48,162 nucleotides of DNA from Thermoflexus sp. (GCF_034432235.1 NZ_DAOUCJ010000009.1:1-48162); one strand, 5' to 3'; numbered from the stretch's first letter, positions 17,301 to 26,304 are shown. Program-made: numbers and translations. The notes: generated by a model not told the origin, from the sequence alone.

Positions 17301-20300
17301 CGATCATCGAGCGGATCGGATCGGTTCCTTCAGGTAGGAGAGAGAGATCCTCCTTATCCCTCAGGGCATCCGTTATCCACACCGTCGCATCCTGAACAAG
17401 GGCCCGGGCGAGAGGTCCTGTCATCGGCCGGACGCTGCCCTTCCTGAGGTATTCGGATAGCCAGCCCGCCGAGGCCGCAACCTCCAGCTGGTCCGGGTCC
17501 GGCCCCATTATGAAAACCGCCGCCCCCTCGCCGATCATCTCCTCAACGGCCATTCGCACCGCGATCTCCAATACTTCCCCGGAGCGCAAGGTGGCAGTCA
17601 ACGCCTGGGAGATCCGGCTCAACGCTCCCTGCAGGCGGGCATGCCGCTGCGCGGCCTCATACAGCATGGTGTTGGCCAGAGCCACCCCGATCTGATCCGC
17701 CAGCGCCCGGGCCAGCTGGATTTCCTCCTCGGTGAAATGGCGAAGCCGGGTATCACTGAGCTCGATCAGGCCGATCGCGCGACCTCGCACCCAGAGCGGA
17801 AGCATCAGACATGTCTGATAGCCGAAGCTCTGCATCCACGCCTTCTCGTGGGGATCGGCCTCCGGATCATCCATCCGGACGATCAGGAAATCCCCCTCCT
17901 GCAACAGGCGTGCGGTCGCTGGATATTCCGACAGAGGATAAGGACGGCCGATCTCCGGCAAATGGGGATCTTCCGCCAGCCGCTCCGGGGGAGTGTAATC
18001 CGCGTAAACCACCAGGGCATCGCCCGAAGGGTTCAGAAGCGAGATGGTGCAGTTGGTGACCTGGAGCACACCGGACAGATGACGGGATGTCTGCCAGAGG
18101 ACCTCCTCCGTGCTGAGCGTGGAAGCCGCCAGGGCCGCTCCTACGACCAGCGCGCTCAGATCCCGGATCCGGCGCTGGGTGTCCCAATGGAGGATTGCAT
18201 TCTGGAAGGTAACCGCCACGTGGAAGGCCAGGAGCTGCATGGCCTCCTGTTCTTCTGCCCGAAAATCCCTTGCCGCATCGACCAGGAGCGTGAGGTAACC
18301 CAGAAACCGCTCCCCATGCCGCAGTGGCACTCCCCATACCTGGGCCTCCGAACTCCCCCCGAACCATCCCGCATCGCCATCCTTCGCCAGCAAGCGGGGT
18401 CCCGTCGGGGGCTCATCAAAAAGGGCGCTCCCCTGCTCCCGGGATAGACGCCGTCCGGGAGGGCATCGCTCGGGATCCGTTGTGGCGCGCAGAACCAGAT
18501 CCCGCCCGGAGGGCTCCCAGATCCAGATCTGGGAGCCCTCCGCATCGAAGAGCTCGCAAGCCGTCCTGACCGCCTGATCCAGGATGACCTCCGGATCCAT
18601 CTCGCGGGCCAGCTGCGCCATCGCCTGACTCAGCCGGGCCATGAGCCGGCTTCGGCGGCGCTCCCGCTGGCTCATTCGAGCCGTTTCCAGGATCGCCCCG
18701 AGCTGATCGGCGATCGCCAGGATGAACGCCTGCTCGGAGGGGGCCAGTTGCTCCGGGCGTGAAGAGACCAGGCCCAATAAGCCGATCGTCCGATCCTGCG
18801 CCCGAAGCGGAGCCAGGACCAGGGCCTGCATGCCCTCAGGCCATCCCGCCCCAGGCAACCGGTGGATCTGCACTCGATCGGCCTGAAGCGCTTGGTCCAG
18901 TATCTCCGGAGGCAGCTGCGCCATCAGCGTCCGCACCGCTTCCGGATCGCGCCCCCTCACATACCATCCTTTCCCTTCGCCTTCCGGCAAAAGCAGCCAC
19001 CCTCCCTCCAGGCCCAGATCCTCCAATAGCCATTCCAGGGCTTCCTCAGCCAGTCGAGAGACATCGGGGATCAAACCGGACAGGCCGATCATCGCCTGGA
19101 AAGCGGAGAGCTCGTGGGCCATCCGCCGGGATCGCTCCAGCAACTGGAAGACATAGATCGTAGAGGCGAGCAGCCCGCTTAAGGCCTCCATAAGGCGCGC
19201 CTCCACCTCCGTCCTCCCCGAGATCGGCTGACTTCGTCCGAGGATCATCAGACCCAGCGGGCGGCCCGCAAAGCGCAGCGGGATCCCATCGACAGAGGCG
19301 AAGGTGGAGGCCGGCAACAGATCCTTCAGAGGATCCGGGAGATGGTCCCACAGGACCCCGTGAAAACCCTGCGTTCCCATCAAAACCTGAAAATTCCGCT
19401 GCACCGCATGAGGAACCCATCCCCCAGGCTCGTCCGTTAAACCGACGGCAATGATTGCGGGAAGGGAAGAGTAAGCCTCAACGGGCAGGAGCAGGATCCC
19501 GGTCTCCGCGCGGGCCAGTTTCAGGATGATTCGCAGGGCCTGGCGCAGCCACTCCTCTGCATCGGTGATCTGAGCCACCTCGCGACCGGCTTCCGAAACC
19601 TGAGCGACCGCCTGGTGATATCGCTCCAGCTCCGCCCGGGTGGATTGCAAGCTCCTCGCGGTCACCAGGGCGATAGCGATCTGATTGGCGATCAGAGTCA
19701 GCATATCGCGTTCCATGGAGAAAGCTGGACGGGGCCATCGGTAACCCAAGGTCAGAAGAGCGATCGGAGTTCCCTGATGGATTAACGGGAGCATCACCAG
19801 GGTGCGAACGCCGATCGCTTCCACGATCCCCCGCGTGATGGGCGCCAGCAAGGCTGTCCGGGTATCCTCGATATACCAGGCGTAGCGATGGGCCAGGAAG
19901 GCCATATAAGTGGGCTCATCCATCTCCAGATGGCTGAATCGGGCCGCGAACCCCTCATCCAGGCCGAAGCCGACCAGCAAATCCATGCGCCGACCATGAA
20001 CCTGATAAGCCGCTCCCACATCGGCTTTCCATATTTCCATCAGCAAATGAAGGGCGCTGGAGATGAGCGCCTGGGGGTCATGGAGGTGATGGCCCAGCTC
20101 GGCCAGCATCCCCAGGGTCTGGGAGAGCTCCCGTTGAAGCCGCTCCTCCGCGCTCGAGGCGATCTGGCGGATCACGCCCCAGGAGGGACCCGGGGTGGCC
20201 AGCCAGCGGGCCTGACCGCGCTCCTGGGATCCGAGGACGATCTCCCAGATCGCCGGAAGGCCCTCGTTAAAGAGCCGGCGCCACGCCTCCTCCAGCGCCC

Positions 20301-20775
20301 CCCGTTGAGCCGGGTCGATCCAGTCCCAGAGTGAACGCTCCAGGAAATTCCCGCGCGGGATTTGCCAGAAAGCGGAGGCGGCGGCGTTCAGCCAGAGGAC
20401 CCTCCCTTCCAGGTCCAGCACATACAGCGGATCCCTGAGAGCCTCCCATTGAGCCAGATGCTCAACCGGAATCAGGGGATCGAGATGAAGCCAAAGGATA
20501 TGGGGGGAACGCCCCATCGTAGCGATAAAGCGACATGGGAAAGCCCGGGGGGTCAACCAGAGAGATCCGGCGAGAGGCTCCCGTTTTCGGGCCGCCTCTT
20601 CCAGAGCAGACCAGGAGGGGGCGATTCTCAGGATGCACTCGGTCGCCCGGAGAGGTCCCCGGCGTTCCTGCCACGCTTCGAGATGGGCAGCGAGCCGCTC
20701 ATCCGGAAGGAAGCGACCGCTGCGCAGGTCCAGACGAGCCCTGAAGGCGCCCGAAATCCTCTTTTGCCGGCCCAT
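14389..20775 (-). CDS. Giant soluble sensor histidine kinase with about ten GAF domains
   Basis: About 2128 residues. After a divergent N-terminus and a PAS-like domain (about 125-200, LYVLDLEGRVLWLNAAASAF), roughly ten GAF domains follow in tandem. Approximate starts are 225, 410, 570, 720, 885, 1060, 1225, 1395, 1555 and 1720. Many end in a NARLYEE-type linker helix. HisKA has the phospho-His in NVSHELRTPLTF (near 1900). The ATPase domain shows NLLHNAVKFSPNGG, DTGIGIPPDK and GMGLGLAIVKRIVEAHGG. No membrane helix is evident, so it is probably cytoplasmic. The second ATG (20775) is chosen because AGGAG lies 6 bases before it but touches the first ATG (20781). Typical kinases of this class carry one to five GAFs. 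Partner regulator unknown. Confidence 0.93.
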   Translation of the reverse strand: MGRQKRISGAFRARLDLRSGRFLPDERLAAHLEAWQERRGPLRATECILRIAPSWSALEEAARKREPLAGSLWLTPRAFPCRFIATMGRSPHILWLHLDPLIPVEHLAQWEALRDPLYVLDLEGRVLWLNAAASAFWQIPRGNFLERSLWDWIDPAQRGALEEAWRRLFNEGLPAIWEIVLGSQERGQARWLATPGPSWGVIRQIASSAEERLQRELSQTLGMLAELGHHLHDPQALISSALHLLMEIWKADVGAAYQVHGRRMDLLVGFGLDEGFAARFSHLEMDEPTYMAFLAHRYAWYIEDTRTALLAPITRGIVEAIGVRTLVMLPLIHQGTPIALLTLGYRWPRPAFSMERDMLTLIANQIAIALVTARSLQSTRAELERYHQAVAQVSEAGREVAQITDAEEWLRQALRIILKLARAETGILLLPVEAYSSLPAIIAVGLTDEPGGWVPHAVQRNFQVLMGTQGFHGVLWDHLPDPLKDLLPASTFASVDGIPLRFAGRPLGLMILGRSQPISGRTEVEARLMEALSGLLASTIYVFQLLERSRRMAHELSAFQAMIGLSGLIPDVSRLAEEALEWLLEDLGLEGGWLLLPEGEGKGWYVRGRDPEAVRTLMAQLPPEILDQALQADRVQIHRLPGAGWPEGMQALVLAPLRAQDRTIGLLGLVSSRPEQLAPSEQAFILAIADQLGAILETARMSQRERRRSRLMARLSQAMAQLAREMDPEVILDQAVRTACELFDAEGSQIWIWEPSGRDLVLRATTDPERCPPGRRLSREQGSALFDEPPTGPRLLAKDGDAGWFGGSSEAQVWGVPLRHGERFLGYLTLLVDAARDFRAEEQEAMQLLAFHVAVTFQNAILHWDTQRRIRDLSALVVGAALAASTLSTEEVLWQTSRHLSGVLQVTNCTISLLNPSGDALVVYADYTPPERLAEDPHLPEIGRPYPLSEYPATARLLQEGDFLIVRMDDPEADPHEKAWMQSFGYQTCLMLPLWVRGRAIGLIELSDTRLRHFTEEEIQLARALADQIGVALANTMLYEAAQRHARLQGALSRISQALTATLRSGEVLEIAVRMAVEEMIGEGAAVFIMGPDPDQLEVAASAGWLSEYLRKGSVRPMTGPLARALVQDATVWITDALRDKEDLSLLPEGTDPIRSMIAVPLRIEGSIIGVLAFFSVHPHAFLREDEPIFRSLADHISLALHNARLYEESQKRIAELSALQEMAAQVTSTLDLHQVLETAGRHLMEYTRADRVYIHLLGESGERWRSGMTLTREGEILLEAPRPRPEGVTETVVRTGRPLVIPDTSAHPLFHDPEAQAWGIGAIAAFPLRHAGRVIGALHVVFESPRLFGADELRWLNTIVDQMAVAIANARLYEEAMSRLRELEILHRASAIAVRLTDFDALVRQILRLLQEEPAFEFVALFLTDPADPNWLVRYRTGEREEEARRVHRLRLGEGVVGRAAATRSPVRVSDVQEDEGYLPRIPQTRAELAVPLLLGDRLIGVLDVQSSEPGAFRDDHVRLLSALAGQLAIALENARLFHQVRRRLNELSVLYEVITAATATLDPERVVHQALLAIQRTLGFEAVECLLLEEETGCLRSFGHYGFSEQAISAPLTIHQGITGRVARTGIPALVPDVTQDPDYVEAEPGTRSELAVPMKIENRVIGVLNAESPRLNAFTEEDLRLMTTLAGHLAVILENARLYRETAQRLREVTTLYEFARRMSTTLDLGILLDSVVMTLREVLHCRAANIMLFNPRTELLEIRAAAGVKDRWRQEARLRIGEGIAGQVVQQKRPIYVPDTREDPRFVVFDPSVRSLLCVPLMVGDRVIGALSVDHEIPNAFQPEHERLLTIVATQAAAAIENARLFYELKAHAEELRRAYEELQEADRLKDEIVQNVSHELRTPLTFIKGYVDLLLDGSMGPLTDAQREAVEIIAEKTNLLSRLVGDIVTLQRIERGTLNFEAVDIAALARISVQNFQLTASQSGLEFAVEDPGGPVIVWGDRERLSQVLDNLLHNAVKFSPNGGRITVRVQDVDDHALVSVQDTGIGIPPDKLERIFERFYQVDGSTRRRFGGMGLGLAIVKRIVEAHGGRVWAESELGKGSTFYFTIPKPPTAPSDELLEFLFGES

Positions 20776-21132
20776 CCCCATCTCCTCATCCGAAATACAG
20801 ATCGCGCCCTCCAGCAGGCCCGGGAGCCCCGGGGCCTTTCCATAGCGCTCAGGACATCCGTTGTTTGGCTTCGATCCAGGTGGGGGAATCGCTTCTCCCC
20901 CCGCCGGCCCGTTCAGCTCAGAAGCCGCTTCGCCGGCGACTCATCATCGAGGCGAAAGCCTCTCCCTGCCGGATAGCCCCGCCAAAGGCCCGCCGTGGCC
21001 AGTCAGAGCGGCCCCCAGGAACCACGGGAGCGGCAGGATGACCCCTCCCTGAGGCCTTCCGGGCCTCGGAGAAGAAAAAGTACACGCTGGAACGGGTCGC
21101 CAGAGGCGCCCCCTCCTGGGCAACTCCTGTAG
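20776..21132. other. Gap between secA and giant kinase genes, no gene seen
   Basis: 357 bases with no convincing coding region. Two small hairpins occur: GAGGC/GCCTC with a GAAA tetraloop at 20949-20962, and GAGGCC/GGCCTC at 21051-21067. An open minus-strand frame through it lacks a ribosome site and family resemblance. The kinase 5' leader must lie here. I could not match a known riboswitch. Confidence 0.4.
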
Positions 21133-24100
21133 TCATCGGCGACGGCGTTCGGCTGTCGATGGAGGAGCGGAGGTCGTTCCCGGCAGAGGGGGTGCCCCCG
21201 GCCGGCCATGGCAATGCTTATACTTCTTGCCGCTGCCGCATGGGCACGGGTCGTTCCGCCCGATGGAGCGGGAGGCTGTGTCCGACTGGACCTGCGCTCG
21301 GGATGCGGGGGCGCCCCGGCGTTCTCGGGCCAGGGCCTGGCCGGTGGGCGCGATCAGGAAAAGCCGCCGCACCGTTTCCGCCCGGATGTTGGTCAACAGA
21401 TCCTGGAACATCTCGAAAGCCCGCCGCTTGTATTCGACCAGAGGATCCCGCTGGCCGAACGCCTCCAGCCCGATCCCCTGCCGCAGGTTCTCAATCGCCG
21501 TGAGATAATCCACCCATAGTTGACCGATCAGACTGAGCAACAGGTTACGGGCCGCGGTGGAGAAGGCCCGACGCCCAAAGAACCGGATGGCTTCCTCCTG
21601 AAGCTCCGGCGGCCAGTGCCCGAAGGGGGTTTCCGCCACCATCGTCCATCGCTCCGCCCCCAGCCAGCTCATCAGGCTGAGGCGGGTCGCCTCCTCCAGA
21701 TCGACGGGCCGCTGCTCCGCCATCGAAACCCATACCGAACGGCCCAGCTCCTCCTCACGGGCTTCCAGCACCCCGTGGAGATGCTCCAGGATCCGCGGGC
21801 CGCGCTCCGATGCGGGGATCTCCTCCAGCAGCTGCCCGGCCAGATAGGAGAGCGGGAACACCACCTGCGCATACGTCACCCGTTGATGGGTCCGCGTATC
21901 AAAGGCGGTCTGCCGGGTGAACTGGGCTTCCCAGAGCGCCTGCGCCAGCGCGGCCGGATCCCGCTGGCCGTTCAGGCGATCGGCCAGGATCCCTTCCACC
22001 TCCCGAAGGTGGGCTTCCAGCCGGGCCCGGGTTTCCTGGAGAATCCCCTCACGGATGATCTCGGCCAGCTCCTCCCATGGCGTCTCCAGCAGATCCATCT
22101 CCCCCAGGGTGAGCCCGACGCCCGCTCGCCGGACCGCCGCGGTGAGGGCTTGCAGGCGCAGCGCGCGATGCCCGGCTTCCCGCACCGCCTCCATCAGGCG
22201 CTCCCGGACCTCCTCCGGCGCGGCGGCCCGCAGGCCTTCCAGTCGGATCTCCAGGCCGGTCAGCTCACGCACTCGCTCCAGGAGGTTGTGCAGATTCAAC
22301 CCCTGGCGGCCTTCCGAGCCTTCCTGAAGCCAGTCCTCAAACGCCCGCTCCGCCGCATCCACCCAATCCGAGAGGGTATCCCGGCTGCGCTCCGCCACCG
22401 CCTGGACGGCCCGGGCGGCTGCTTCCGCCCAGTGAGCGGCCGCTGCCCGCGCCGCCTCATGAAGCAATCCGGCAACCTTCTGGAGGGAAGGCTCCCCGGA
22501 CGCCAGGCGATCCAGAAGCAACGCCAGGCTGAAGGAAGGAAGGAACTGGCCGTCGCTCAGCACCATCGGTGGCTGAACGCTGTCCAGCCACTCGATGACC
22601 TTCCATCCCTCGCCGGGCTTCATCTGCTGAAGCCGGCGTCCGACCTCCGCCTCCACCATCGCCCAGAGATCGTCGTGGAGATCGTCCCGCAGGAGCAACC
22701 GGAGGCGCTGGCCGTAGATCAGCTCGCGCTGGCGGTTGAGGACATCATCGTATTCCAGCAGGTGCTTGCGGATGTCGAAGTTGTAGCCCTCCACTCGCCG
22801 CTGGGCCTCCTCGATGGTTTTGTTCAACCAGGGATGCTCCAGCGGCTCATCGTCATCTCCCCATACACGCTCCATCCAGCCGCGCAGGCGATCCCCGGCG
22901 AATCGCCGGAGCAGGTCGTCCTCCAGCGAGAGATAGAAACGGGAGGAGCCCGGGTCTCCCTGACGGCCGGCGCGGCCGCGCAACTGATTATCGATCCGCC
23001 GTGCCTCATGGCGCTCCGTGCCGAGCACGTGAAGGCCCCCCAGCGCCTTCACCGTGCGCTCGCCCTCGATATGCTCCAGGAAGCGCTGCACCGCCTCCCG
23101 ATACAGCCCATATTGAGAGGGATCCAGCTGGCGCAGCGCCGCAGCCCGCTCCTCAAATGTCATCTCATAAGGGTTGAACCCGGCCCGACGCAGGACCCGG
23201 TTGACATCCCCCAGCACCTCCTCCGGCAGCTCGCCGCCCAGTTTGATGTCCACACCACGCCCCGCCATATTGGTGGCGATGGTCACCGCTCCGACCCGGC
23301 CAGCCTGGGCAATGATGCGCGCCTCCCGGTCGTGATGACGCGCGTTCAGCACCTCATGGGGAACCCCATGCTCCAGGACCCGTCGGAGCCGATCCGGCTG
23401 GTCCACCCGCCACAACGCCGCGAGACGCTCCAGATTGGCCGGGGACAGCGGATCTGGATCCAGCCCCAGGGCCCGGGCCCAGGACCGGAGCTTCCCCCCA
23501 GGCAGTTTCTCCGGCGGCTGGCCGAGAAGTCCCCGCTCCTCCTCGGAGAGCGGGATATCTTTCCCATCGGCTTCGCGACGCCGCAACGCATCCTTCACCA
23601 GGTCCACCAGCGCCAGCCAGCGCAGGCCCTCGGCCTGCAGACGCTTGCTCAGGTAATCCGAGGCCTCCACCGAAGTGGTCCCCACCAGCACTGGCCGGCC
23701 CATCGTGTGCATCTGGACGATCTCCCGGAGGATCGCCCGGTGCTTGGCCTCCTTTGTCCGATAGATCACATCGGGGTGATCCACGCGGATCATCGGACGG
23801 TGGGTGGGGATGACCACCACATCCAGCCCGTAGATCTTCTGGAACTCCTCCGCCTCCGTCGCCGCGGTGCCGGTCATCCCGGCCAGCTTCTCATACATGC
23901 GGAAGTAGTTCTGGATGGTGATGGTGGCATAGGTGACGTTCTCCGGGCGGATGGGCACGCCTTCCTTCGCTTCAATCGCCTGGTGCAGGCCATCGGACCA
24001 GCGGCGGTCCGGCATGAGGCGGCCGGTGAACTCGTCGATGATCACCACCTGACGCCCCTGCACGATGTAATCGCGGTTGCGATGATAGAGGAACTGGGCC

Positions 24101-25206
24101 TTGAGGGCCTGCTCCAGGTGGTGGATCATCTTCATCTGTTCGGGGGTCAGCTCCTCGGGGCGTTCCGGATCGAAGAGGGGTTTGCCGATGAGCTGCTCGA
24201 CCCGGTCATAGCCGGAATCGGTGAGATGGACGGTCCGGTGCTTCTCATCGATCTCGTAATCGCCAGGCCGCAGCTGCCTCACGATCTGAGCCCACCGGAT
24301 GTATTCCTCGGTCGCCTCCTCCGCTGGGCCGCTGATGATCAGCGGCGTCCGCGCCTCATCGATCAGGATGTTGTCCACCTCGTCCACGATGGCGTAACGG
24401 TGTGGACGCTCCAGCCGCTGGACTCGCGCCTCCAGGGTGAAGGCCATGTTATCCCGAAGGTAATCGAAGCCGAACTCATTGTTCGTCCCATAGGTGATAT
24501 CCGCCAGGTAGGCCTCCTTGCGCGAGACGGGACGCAGCTGGGCGAAATCCTCCTTTCCCCCATCGTAATCGGGGTCATAAATGTAAGCATTGCCCTCCCC
24601 GGCCTGCAACAGCCCCACCCGAAGGCCCAGCATATGGTAGATCGGACCCATCCAGCGGGCATCTCGCCGGGCCAGGTAATCGTTTACCGTCACCAGATGA
24701 GCGCCCAGCCCCAGCAGGGCGTTGAGGTAGAGGGGAAGGGTGGCGACCAGGGTCTTCCCTTCGCCGGTCTTCATTTCAGCGACTTTGCCGAAGTGGAGCG
24801 CGATGCCCCCCAGCAGCTGCACGTCGTAATGCCGCAACCCCAGGGTCCGCTTTGAAGCCTCCCGCACGGCAGCGAAAGCCTGAGGGAGGAGCTCTTCCAG
24901 GATCGCCTCCTCCGCCTGGCGCAACTCGGACAGGCGCTGCTTCACTTCGTATTCCAGCTGAGTGCGTCGATCTGGATCCCGCTCCACCAGCCAGGCCAGA
25001 TAGGCCCGGCGATACGCCTCCCGATGGCTGGCGATCGCCTCCGCAATCCGCGTCCGGAACCGGTCGGTCATCCCCCGCAATTCGGCATCCGTCAACGCCT
25101 CGAACTCCGGCTCCAGGCGGTTAATGGCCTCCACCAGCGGAGCCCACCGGCGCAACCAGCGATCAGAGGGATCTCCCAGGATCTTCCCCAGGATCTGTTT
25201 CAGCAT
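21133..25206 (-). CDS. secA: Preprotein translocase ATPase SecA, enlarged
   Basis: 1357 residues, against about 800-900 in most bacteria. SecA drives unfolded proteins through SecYEG by ATP hydrolysis. Walker A MKTGEGKTLVA (near 147), DEVDNILIDEAR (near 274), NMAGRGVDIKLGG (near 647) and GRAGRQGDPGSS (near 744) are intact. LWVDYLTAIENLRQGIGL and YKRRAFEMFQDLL mark the helical scaffold. The C-terminal zinc motif CPCGSGKKYKHCHG should bind SecB or ribosomes. The extra length lies mainly between RELIYGQR (near 833) and LWVDYL (near 1227). That stretch is about 390 residues, where E. coli has roughly 120. It is helical, Arg/Glu/Ala-rich and of unknown role. A smaller insert lies around 555-640. 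No frameshift is visible. Confidence 0.97.
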   Translation of the reverse strand: MLKQILGKILGDPSDRWLRRWAPLVEAINRLEPEFEALTDAELRGMTDRFRTRIAEAIASHREAYRRAYLAWLVERDPDRRTQLEYEVKQRLSELRQAEEAILEELLPQAFAAVREASKRTLGLRHYDVQLLGGIALHFGKVAEMKTGEGKTLVATLPLYLNALLGLGAHLVTVNDYLARRDARWMGPIYHMLGLRVGLLQAGEGNAYIYDPDYDGGKEDFAQLRPVSRKEAYLADITYGTNNEFGFDYLRDNMAFTLEARVQRLERPHRYAIVDEVDNILIDEARTPLIISGPAEEATEEYIRWAQIVRQLRPGDYEIDEKHRTVHLTDSGYDRVEQLIGKPLFDPERPEELTPEQMKMIHHLEQALKAQFLYHRNRDYIVQGRQVVIIDEFTGRLMPDRRWSDGLHQAIEAKEGVPIRPENVTYATITIQNYFRMYEKLAGMTGTAATEAEEFQKIYGLDVVVIPTHRPMIRVDHPDVIYRTKEAKHRAILREIVQMHTMGRPVLVGTTSVEASDYLSKRLQAEGLRWLALVDLVKDALRRREADGKDIPLSEEERGLLGQPPEKLPGGKLRSWARALGLDPDPLSPANLERLAALWRVDQPDRLRRVLEHGVPHEVLNARHHDREARIIAQAGRVGAVTIATNMAGRGVDIKLGGELPEEVLGDVNRVLRRAGFNPYEMTFEERAAALRQLDPSQYGLYREAVQRFLEHIEGERTVKALGGLHVLGTERHEARRIDNQLRGRAGRQGDPGSSRFYLSLEDDLLRRFAGDRLRGWMERVWGDDDEPLEHPWLNKTIEEAQRRVEGYNFDIRKHLLEYDDVLNRQRELIYGQRLRLLLRDDLHDDLWAMVEAEVGRRLQQMKPGEGWKVIEWLDSVQPPMVLSDGQFLPSFSLALLLDRLASGEPSLQKVAGLLHEAARAAAAHWAEAAARAVQAVAERSRDTLSDWVDAAERAFEDWLQEGSEGRQGLNLHNLLERVRELTGLEIRLEGLRAAAPEEVRERLMEAVREAGHRALRLQALTAAVRRAGVGLTLGEMDLLETPWEELAEIIREGILQETRARLEAHLREVEGILADRLNGQRDPAALAQALWEAQFTRQTAFDTRTHQRVTYAQVVFPLSYLAGQLLEEIPASERGPRILEHLHGVLEAREEELGRSVWVSMAEQRPVDLEEATRLSLMSWLGAERWTMVAETPFGHWPPELQEEAIRFFGRRAFSTAARNLLLSLIGQLWVDYLTAIENLRQGIGLEAFGQRDPLVEYKRRAFEMFQDLLTNIRAETVRRLFLIAPTGQALARERRGAPASRAQVQSDTASRSIGRNDPCPCGSGKKYKHCHGRPGAPPLPGTTSAPPSTAERRRR

Positions 25207-25488
25207 CGCTCGCCTCTCCGACCATATGGAGTCTTGCGTTTATACAGGAATGGATCCCGCCCTCGGTGAAGGTTGAGGGATGAGGCGGGACAGCCCCGGC
25301 GGCCGGCCCAGCCTCGAAAGCGGCTGAGGAAGGCCAGCGGCGCCGTCCCCATCCATGCGCGCAGGATCAAGCACCATCCTAATGCCGTGAAAAGGACCCC
25401 GGGACAGGACGGCCCGCTTTCTCTGTTTAAGTTTAATCCAGAACATCCAGCCTGGCGTTCTGTTGGCCTGGCCTTTCGCTTGGCCCAT

Positions 25489-25518
25489 GGATCCCTTCGG
25501 ATCCGGGCGGGCCCGGAT
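25489..25518. other. Two overlapping, mutually exclusive hairpins
   Basis: GGATCC-CTTC-GGATCC (25489-25504) shares its right arm with ATCCGGGC-GG-GCCCGGAT (25501-25518). Only one can form at a time, as in a switch. The location is the untranslated region between divergent genes. Confidence 0.35.
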
Positions 25519-25643
25519 TCCGAAAGAGCGAATGGCCGCACGCCGCGACCTGGAGAGAAGGGGATAGGAGAACGCCTTCGGCGGCCCCAACCCCTGAATC
25601 GGTGAAAATCCCTTATGGGATCCAGCCGGAGGGCACAGGTCGC

Positions 25644-25671
25644 TTAACCGAACCCGCCCTTTCGCTATAAT
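25644..25671 (+). promoter_or_regulatory. Candidate promoter of the cvpA-like gene
   Basis: TTAACC (25644-25649), a 16-base spacer, then a perfect TATAAT (25666-25671). Transcription would start near 25678, about 84 bases before the ATG. Confidence 0.55.
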
Positions 25672-25761
25672 GAAGGCAAATGGTTGCAAGGGGAGAACAG
25701 GGGCTTTCCCCCTCGCTCCTCCACCGCAACGGTCTGGATCCTCGAATCAGAGGAGGACAGG

Positions 25762-26304
25762 ATGATTTTCGATCTGGTGCTGGTGCTTGGGGCGCTGATC
25801 AGCGGGCTTATCGGAGGACGCAGAGGGCTGGTCAAACAAATCCTCAGCCTGGCCTCCGTTTATCTCGCCTTGGTGCTTGCCATTGGCCTTCAAGATCTCA
25901 TGGTGACCGCCTTCACCCGCGCTGTGGGTTTAATCACCGTAGAAACTTCTATATTCTTCTTTGTTACGATCTTCTTGATCGCCTACATCGGGCTGGAGCT
26001 TTTGAATTTCACTTTTTATCGGCAGACCCGCCTGGCGGCCCTGGGCTTGATGGATTACCTGCTGGGGGGACTCGGCGGGCTCCTCTGGTGGCTGGTCCTG
26101 GTCGGAGCGGTTCTCACCCTGCTCTTCTACAGTCTCACCGTTCCATGGACGTGGCAGCTGGCCCCCCTTGCGGCGGCGATCCGCTCGGATTTCAGCGCCT
26201 CCATCACGCTTCCCACCCTGGCGATGCTCTTCAAGAACTATGCCCTCATTCCTATCCGGCTGTTGATGCACCCTCTTCCCCCCATCCTGACCGGGTGGCC
26301 CTGA
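25762..26304 (+). CDS. CvpA-like membrane protein
   Basis: 180 residues, mostly hydrophobic, with about four to five membrane segments (around 3-20, 28-50, 60-85, 100-125). The opening FDLVLVLGALISGLIGGRRG, followed by a short basic turn, resembles CvpA/colicin V production family proteins. These are small inner-membrane proteins implicated in envelope homeostasis. The ATG at 25762 has AGGAGG 6 bases upstream and follows a recognisable promoter. A further in-frame start at 25684 has no such site. The match is by general pattern, so a different small membrane family cannot be excluded. Confidence 0.7.
   Translation: MIFDLVLVLGALISGLIGGRRGLVKQILSLASVYLALVLAIGLQDLMVTAFTRAVGLITVETSIFFFVTIFLIAYIGLELLNFTFYRQTRLAALGLMDYLLGGLGGLLWWLVLVGAVLTLLFYSLTVPWTWQLAPLAAAIRSDFSASITLPTLAMLFKNYALIPIRLLMHPLPPILTGWP

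Larger units (their letters stand above)
25207..25761. other. Divergent intergenic region between secA and the cvpA-like gene
   Basis: 555 bases without a convincing gene. It holds a promoter for the plus-strand gene (25644-25671) and a TATAAA on the minus strand at 25239-25244 that could serve secA. It also has two overlapping hairpins (25489-25518). I looked for SRP RNA, RNase P RNA and tmRNA signatures and found none. An open minus-strand frame beginning MFWIKLKQRKR lacks a ribosome site and is not called. Confidence 0.4.

Noticed and set aside
15079..17337. 752-codon plus-strand open frame
   Set aside because: Antisense to the giant kinase; the GAF-repeat structure on the other strand explains the sequence.
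20918..21214. Minus-strand open frame reading into the gap after secA
   Set aside because: No ribosome site, low-complexity translation and overlap with the secA 3' end.
21520..24855. Long open plus-strand frame of 1111 codons over secA
   Set aside because: Wholly antisense to a secA gene with all motifs intact. The frame has no family resemblance and is an effect of high GC with few stops.
25240..25689. Minus-strand open frame in the secA upstream gap
   Set aside because: No ribosome site near its ATG. The K-rich start MFWIKLKQRKR is unlike neighbours, but no family or conservation is visible.
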